Source: CALMEC01 sp964531025
GTDB taxonomy: Bacteria; Actinomycetota; Thermoleophilia; Miltoncostaeales; Miltoncostaeaceae
Length of the DNA stretch: 64,000 nucleotides
Assembly (NCBI GenBank): GCA_964531025.1
Contig: CAZHDY010000001.1
Location: 62,001-126,000 of the forward strand
Direction: 5' to 3'
Below the pieces are notes generated by a model. The model ran no database searches. It worked only from the letters and a program-made list of their open reading frames with translations, and had not been told where the DNA came from. Shown in pieces: positions 60,294-64,000 of this stretch; position 1 is the stretch's first letter, and every line of letters begins with the position of its first letter. The position numbers and the translations under genes were made by a program.

Positions 60294-61109
60294 GTGACCG
60301 ATGCCGACCACGCCGCGGACGACCTGCCCGCGACCACTTCCCGACGCGACGCGCCGACCCGGGTCTGGCCCACCCTTCTTTGGTATGGGCTCGCCTTCCT
60401 CGTCCTGTTCGTCGCGTACGAGGCCGCACGCGACTTCGTGGCACCCGCCGTGGGCGCCGAGCGGCCGTACGACCACGCGCATCAGATCATCGACTTCGAG
60501 CGTGCCCTGGGGCTTTTCATCGAGCCGGACGTGCAGTCGATCGCACACGCGATCCCCGGCGGTCGGTTCATCACGACCTGGTTCTACACCATCGGCTACA
60601 CCGCGGGTTATGTCGGCTTCATCCTGTGGGTGTTCTTCTTCCGCAACAGCCGTATGCGCTTCATGTTCACGTGGTTCTGGGCGACCAACTTCGCTGCGGT
60701 GGTCGTCTACTGGCTCTATCCCCTTGCCCCGCCGCGCTTCATGGAGAATCTCGGCATGGAGGACACGACCTCCGAGTCGGTCCAGATGGGCGGCAGCCTC
60801 AGCTGGTTCGAGCCGTTCCGCAACCTCTATGCCGCCATGCCGTCCATGCACGTGGGACAGCCGCTCCTGTTCTCGTTCGCGATCATGCTCATGGTGCGCT
60901 CACGCTGGAAGTACCTGGTCTGGCTGTGGCCCGCGTTCATGCTGACCACCGTGATGGCCACGGCGAACCACTACTGGATGGACGCGGTCGGATCGCTGGC
61001 GTGCATCGGGGTCGCGTATGTCGTCACCCGTCTGGTCCTGCGGGAGGACCCTCGGGTCGCGCGCTTCACGCCGGTCGCCGCCGATTCGGCGCCCGCGCCG
61101 GCAATCTAG
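60294..61109 (+). CDS. PAP2-family membrane protein (inositolphosphotransferase-like)
   Basis: A 271-residue polytopic membrane protein. The PAP2 motifs are PSMHVG (about 186-191) and ANHYWMDAVG, with His residues for phospho-transfer, in the form seen in the AUR1/inositol-phosphoceramide synthase-like branch rather than the plain lipid phosphatases. It may transfer or remove a phosphate head group on a membrane lipid. The start chosen is GTG at 60294; the frame is open to 60213. The stop TAG shares the CTAG palindrome with the stop of the facing gene. Confidence 0.85.
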   Translation: MTDADHAADDLPATTSRRDAPTRVWPTLLWYGLAFLVLFVAYEAARDFVAPAVGAERPYDHAHQIIDFERALGLFIEPDVQSIAHAIPGGRFITTWFYTIGYTAGYVGFILWVFFFRNSRMRFMFTWFWATNFAAVVVYWLYPLAPPRFMENLGMEDTTSESVQMGGSLSWFEPFRNLYAAMPSMHVGQPLLFSFAIMLMVRSRWKYLVWLWPAFMLTTVMATANHYWMDAVGSLACIGVAYVVTRLVLREDPRVARFTPVAADSAPAPAI

Positions 61110-61906
61110 GACGGGGAACCGCTCCGAAGAACGAGCACCGCGGTCTGACCGTCGTCCCCCGGGACGACCCGCGCGTCGAGTCCGTGCCGCTCACCGTACG
61201 CAGCCGCGTCGGCGCACTGCTCGTGGTTCATCTCGATCAGGACCCGTCCGTCCGGTCGTAACCACTCGGATGCCGCGGTGAGCAGTGCGCGCACGAGGTC
61301 GAGCCCGTCCTCTCCGCCGAACAGGGCGGACGACGGCTCGTAGTCGCGTGCCTCGCGTGGCAGGAATCCCGCCTCACCCACCGGTACGTAGGGTGGAACC
61401 GCCGCGATCACATCGATCCGCCCGCGGAGGTCCTGCGGAAGTCCCTCCAGCACGGATCCCACGTGGATCCCCGCCGCGGCGGGGAGGTGACGGCGCGCGT
61501 ACTCGAGCGGTTCCGCATCGATATCCGTCACGTGGATCTCGACCTCCGGATCGGCCGCGTGGACGACGGCGGCGAGCGGCGCGACCCCGGCGAACGCCTC
61601 GAGGAAAACCGCCGATCCCCTGACCTCCCGTACCGCGTCGACGGCCGCCTCTGCCAGCAGGCGGGTCCGCTGCCGGGGGACGAACACCCCGGGGCCCACC
61701 GGGAGGTCCATCCCGGCGAACTCCACCCGGCCCACGATGGGCTCGAGGGGCTCCCCCGCGACCCGCCGTTGCAGCATCCGGTCGAGCTCGTCGGCGTCCG
61801 CGGCCGCCGCGCACAGGATCCGGGCCTCGTCCTCGGCGAAGACACAGCCCGCCGCGCGGAGGGCTGCGACCAACGGGTCGTCGATCGGGCCGCGCTCACC
61901 GGTCAT
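61106..61906 (-). CDS. PrmC/HemK-related SAM-dependent methyltransferase
   Basis: A 266-residue class I methyltransferase with a short N-terminal helical domain, as in PrmC-related proteins. SAM motif I is degenerate (FLEAFAGVAPLAAVV), motif II is VTDIDAEPLEYARRHL, and the catalytic loop reads AAVPPYVPVGE: the usual (N/D)PPY is VPPY, fitting the 'putative N5-glutamine methyltransferase' subgroup rather than genuine PrmC. Its target is uncertain. The start is ATG at 61906, 14 bases after ruvB; the frame upstream overlaps ruvB and is not used. It is the last gene of a ruv operon. Confidence 0.82.
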   Translation of the reverse strand: MTGERGPIDDPLVAALRAAGCVFAEDEARILCAAAADADELDRMLQRRVAGEPLEPIVGRVEFAGMDLPVGPGVFVPRQRTRLLAEAAVDAVREVRGSAVFLEAFAGVAPLAAVVHAADPEVEIHVTDIDAEPLEYARRHLPAAAGIHVGSVLEGLPQDLRGRIDVIAAVPPYVPVGEAGFLPREARDYEPSSALFGGEDGLDLVRALLTAASEWLRPDGRVLIEMNHEQCADAAAYGERHGLDARVVPGDDGQTAVLVLRSGSPS

Positions 61907-61919
61907 CGCAGAAGTCCGG

Positions 61920-62954
61920 TCAGAAGAGGCCCTGTTGGGCCCCGCCGTCCTGGCGGGGCTCCGGCAGACCCAGGTGGCGGAACGCCCGCGGCGTGCCCTG
62001 CCGGCCACGCGGTGTGCGAATCAGGAGTCCCTCCTGCAACAGGTAGGGCTCGTAGACGTCCTCGATCGTGTCCGACGCCTCACCCACGGCGTCGGCGATG
62101 GTGCCGAGCCCGACGGGCCGTCCCTCGAACGTCTCGCACAGCACCCGCAGGATCCGGCGGTCCAGCTCGTCGAGCCCGGCGGCGTCGACCTCCAGCAGGG
62201 CGAGCGCCTCGACGGCGGCATCGGCGTCGATGGCCCCGTGTCCGCGCACCTGCACCACGTCGCGCACCCGGCGCAACAGGCGGTTGGCGATGCGCGGGGT
62301 ACCGCGTGACCGGCCGGCCAGCATGTCGGCGCCCTCGTCGGTGATGGCGACCTCGAGAAGACCGGCGGAGCGGTGAATGATCCCGGCGAGGTCGCGGGCG
62401 TCGTAGTAGTCGAGGCGCTCCACCACACCGAAGCGGTCCCGCAGTGGTCCGGCCAGAAGACCCGTCCGCGTGGTGGCACCCACCAGGGTGAAGTGCGGAA
62501 GATCAAGGCGGAGCGTTCGGGCGGACGGTCCCTGCCCCAGCATGACGTCCAGCTGGAAGTCCTCCATGGCCGGGTAGAGCGTCTCCTCGATGGAGCGGTT
62601 CAGGCGGTGGATCTCGTCGATGAACAGGACGTCGCCGTCGCCCAGCTGGGTCAGCACCGCGGCGAGGTCACCCTTCTTCTCGAGCACGGGACCGCTCGTG
62701 GGATGGAAGGCAACGCCCATCTCGTTGGCCAGGATCGCCGCCAGCGAGGTCTTGCCCAGCCCCGGAGGCCCCGCGAGGAGCACGTGGTCGAGCGCCTCGC
62801 CCCGCTGACGCGCGGCCTGCAGGAAGATGCCGAGCTTCTCGCGCAGAGCCGGCTGGCCGACGAAGGCGTCGAGGGTCCGCGGCCGAAGCGACCGGTCGAG
62901 ATCATCCTCGCCGGGGACCTCCTCGGGGTCGGCCAGTCGCGGATCGTCGTTCAT
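61920..62954 (-). CDS. ruvB: Holliday junction branch-migration ATPase RuvB
   Basis: A 344-residue AAA+ motor. It carries Walker A GPPGLGKTS, Walker B FIDEIHRLNR, sensor GATTRTGLL, the RDRFGVVERL arginine-finger region and a C-terminal winged helix (GLGTIADAVGE). It drives branch migration with RuvA. The start is ATG at 62954, 4 bases after the ruvA stop. Length and all motifs match the family. Confidence 0.97.
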   Translation of the reverse strand: MNDDPRLADPEEVPGEDDLDRSLRPRTLDAFVGQPALREKLGIFLQAARQRGEALDHVLLAGPPGLGKTSLAAILANEMGVAFHPTSGPVLEKKGDLAAVLTQLGDGDVLFIDEIHRLNRSIEETLYPAMEDFQLDVMLGQGPSARTLRLDLPHFTLVGATTRTGLLAGPLRDRFGVVERLDYYDARDLAGIIHRSAGLLEVAITDEGADMLAGRSRGTPRIANRLLRRVRDVVQVRGHGAIDADAAVEALALLEVDAAGLDELDRRILRVLCETFEGRPVGLGTIADAVGEASDTIEDVYEPYLLQEGLLIRTPRGRQGTPRAFRHLGLPEPRQDGGAQQGLF

Positions 62955-62958
62955 GCGC

Positions 62959-63543
62959 TCATCGTCCCAGCTTGCCGAGGCCGTGGCGGATCAGCTCCTC
63001 CACCCCGGCGTCCGCCGGTGCGTCGGCCAGCGCCTCGTCGGCGTCCTCCGCCCGGAAGCCGAGGCCCACGAGGCCGTCGCGGGCCTGCAGGAACGTGTCG
63101 GCCGCCGTGATGCCGCGCGGACCGGAATCCTCGGGCATGAGAACCGCGACCTTCTCGCGCAGCTCGAGCACGACGCGCTCGGCGGTGCGCTTGCCGACGC
63201 CCTGGGCGCGTTGGATCTTGGCCGCATCGCCCCGTGCGAGGGCCACGCGAAGATCGTCCGGCGAGTCGACGCCGCAGATGGCGAGCGCCATGCGCGGACC
63301 GACGCCGTTCACACCGACGAACGCCTCGAACAGACGGCGCTCGTCCACGGTTGAGAAGCCGTAGAGGTCCAGGGCGTCCTCGCGCACGACGAGGTGCGCC
63401 GACAGTGACACCTCCTCGCCGCGTGACGGGAGCGATCGAGCGGTCGTACCCGAGATCCGAAGCAGCAGGCCCACGCCACCGACCTCGACCACGACCGAGT
63501 CGGCCTCGATCTCGGCGAGGCGGCCACGTACCGAACGGATCAT
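62959..63543 (-). CDS. ruvA: Holliday junction DNA helicase subunit RuvA
   Basis: A 194-residue protein that binds the junction and loads RuvB. The N-terminal OB fold begins MIRSVRGRL, followed by helix-hairpin-helix segments (FVGVNGVGPRMAL and AQGVGKRTAERVVLEL) and a C-terminal RuvB-binding domain (LVGLGFRAEDADEAL). The start is ATG at 63543, overlapping the ruvC stop in ATGA; the longer open frame lies within ruvC. Confidence 0.96.
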   Translation of the reverse strand: MIRSVRGRLAEIEADSVVVEVGGVGLLLRISGTTARSLPSRGEEVSLSAHLVVREDALDLYGFSTVDERRLFEAFVGVNGVGPRMALAICGVDSPDDLRVALARGDAAKIQRAQGVGKRTAERVVLELREKVAVLMPEDSGPRGITAADTFLQARDGLVGLGFRAEDADEALADAPADAGVEELIRHGLGKLGR

Positions 63544-64000
63544 CGGCGGCGTCCCGCCACGCCGGCACGGACGGCGGCCTGCAGGGGCGCGCGGTGCAGG
63601 TGGCAAATGGCGGCGGCCACGGCGTCGGCGGCGTGATCGGTGGTGGGCGCGCTGCCGGTCAGGCGTTCGACCATGAGGCGGATCTGCCGCTTGTCGGCGC
63701 GACCGCTGCCGGTGACCGCGGCCTTGATCTCGGTGGGCGGGTACTCCGCTACCTCGACGCCCGCCGATGCGACGGCCACGAGCAGCGCTCCCCGTGCCTC
63801 GGCTACCCCCATCGCCGCGGTGCTGACCGGGTGCACGAACCACGACTCGATCGCCGCGCCGGTCACGCCACCCGCGGAAACGATCTCGCCGATCCCGTCG
63901 AACAGGATGCGGAGGCGCTCCACGTGGTCCGTACGGGGCGTGGTGGTGAGGGTGCCGCTGTCGCGTACGAGGAGGCGCGAGCCGGAGCGCTCGACGAGCG
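63540..64000 (-). CDS. ruvC: Crossover junction endodeoxyribonuclease RuvC (5' end outside the window)
   Basis: Only the C-terminal ~153 residues are present; the frame is open to the window edge, so the start and the first catalytic Asp lie beyond 64000. Visible are the VERSGSRLLVRDSGTL strand pair, ESWFVHP (catalytic Glu region), ARGALLV, the Lys/Arg-containing DNA-binding segment TGSGRADKRQI and the C-terminal acidic pair region DHAADAVAAAICH. Order ruvC-ruvA-ruvB is the usual one. Confidence 0.94.
   Translation of the reverse strand, partial: LVERSGSRLLVRDSGTLTTTPRTDHVERLRILFDGIGEIVSAGGVTGAAIESWFVHPVSTAAMGVAEARGALLVAVASAGVEVAEYPPTEIKAAVTGSGRADKRQIRLMVERLTGSAPTTDHAADAVAAAICHLHRAPLQAAVRAGVAGRRR

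Overview
This is a very GC-rich bacterial chromosome segment. The gene set points to an actinobacterium: a SecDF fusion next to yajC and ruvCAB, a UbiB/RecJ/Rel block, a LytR_C protein, LLM flavin oxidoreductases, frequent GTG starts, and a cobalamin riboswitch in front of ribonucleotide reductase. Long DUF11-type surface proteins would fit the Thermoleophilia/Solirubrobacterales side of the phylum, but that placement is inference. No phage, IS element or CRISPR array is visible.

Layout. 1-5.2 kb: an NhaA-DsbA fusion, then a minus-strand copper-type module of a His-rich membrane protein, MbnP and MbnH. 5.3-6.3 kb: a DHFR/RibD-like reductase and a leader region. 6.4-21.4 kb: a small lipoprotein followed by one giant secreted protein of about 4825 residues, built from 37 tandem ~115-residue DUF7507-like repeats. 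21.5-28.2 kb: an SDR, a DEAD-box helicase, an LLM oxidoreductase, a DJ-1/PfpI protein and two tandem polysaccharide deacetylases. 28.4-33.1 kb: nrdB-nrdA, apparently class Ic, with a B12 riboswitch upstream. 33.2-36.7 kb: a vWA-DUF11 secreted protein, RNase Z and a metallophosphoesterase. 36.7-39.7 kb: tRNA-Arg(CCG), a thioesterase, a hypothetical protein, a zinc-ribbon/SPOR pair and a glutaredoxin-like protein. 39.9-43.4 kb: hyuA-hyuB. 43.5-46.6 kb: a LytR_C membrane protein and a membrane glycoside hydrolase, separated by two REP-like palindromes. 46.6-53.0 kb: a tightly coupled ubiB-recJ-rel chain. 53.2-60.2 kb: two paralogous membrane proteins, SecDF and YajC. 60.3-64 kb: a PAP2-family protein, a PrmC-like methyltransferase, RuvB, RuvA and the 3' part of ruvC, which runs off the window.

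The main points for follow-up are the giant repeat protein (invariant Lys, Asp and Asn in every repeat, EF-hand-like loops, one Cys pair per repeat, and very recent internal duplication at DNA level), the Chlamydia-like NrdB with Leu at the radical position behind a cobalamin riboswitch, the MbnPH module with a membrane-anchored MbnH, and the uncharacterised paralogous pair downstream of SecDF.
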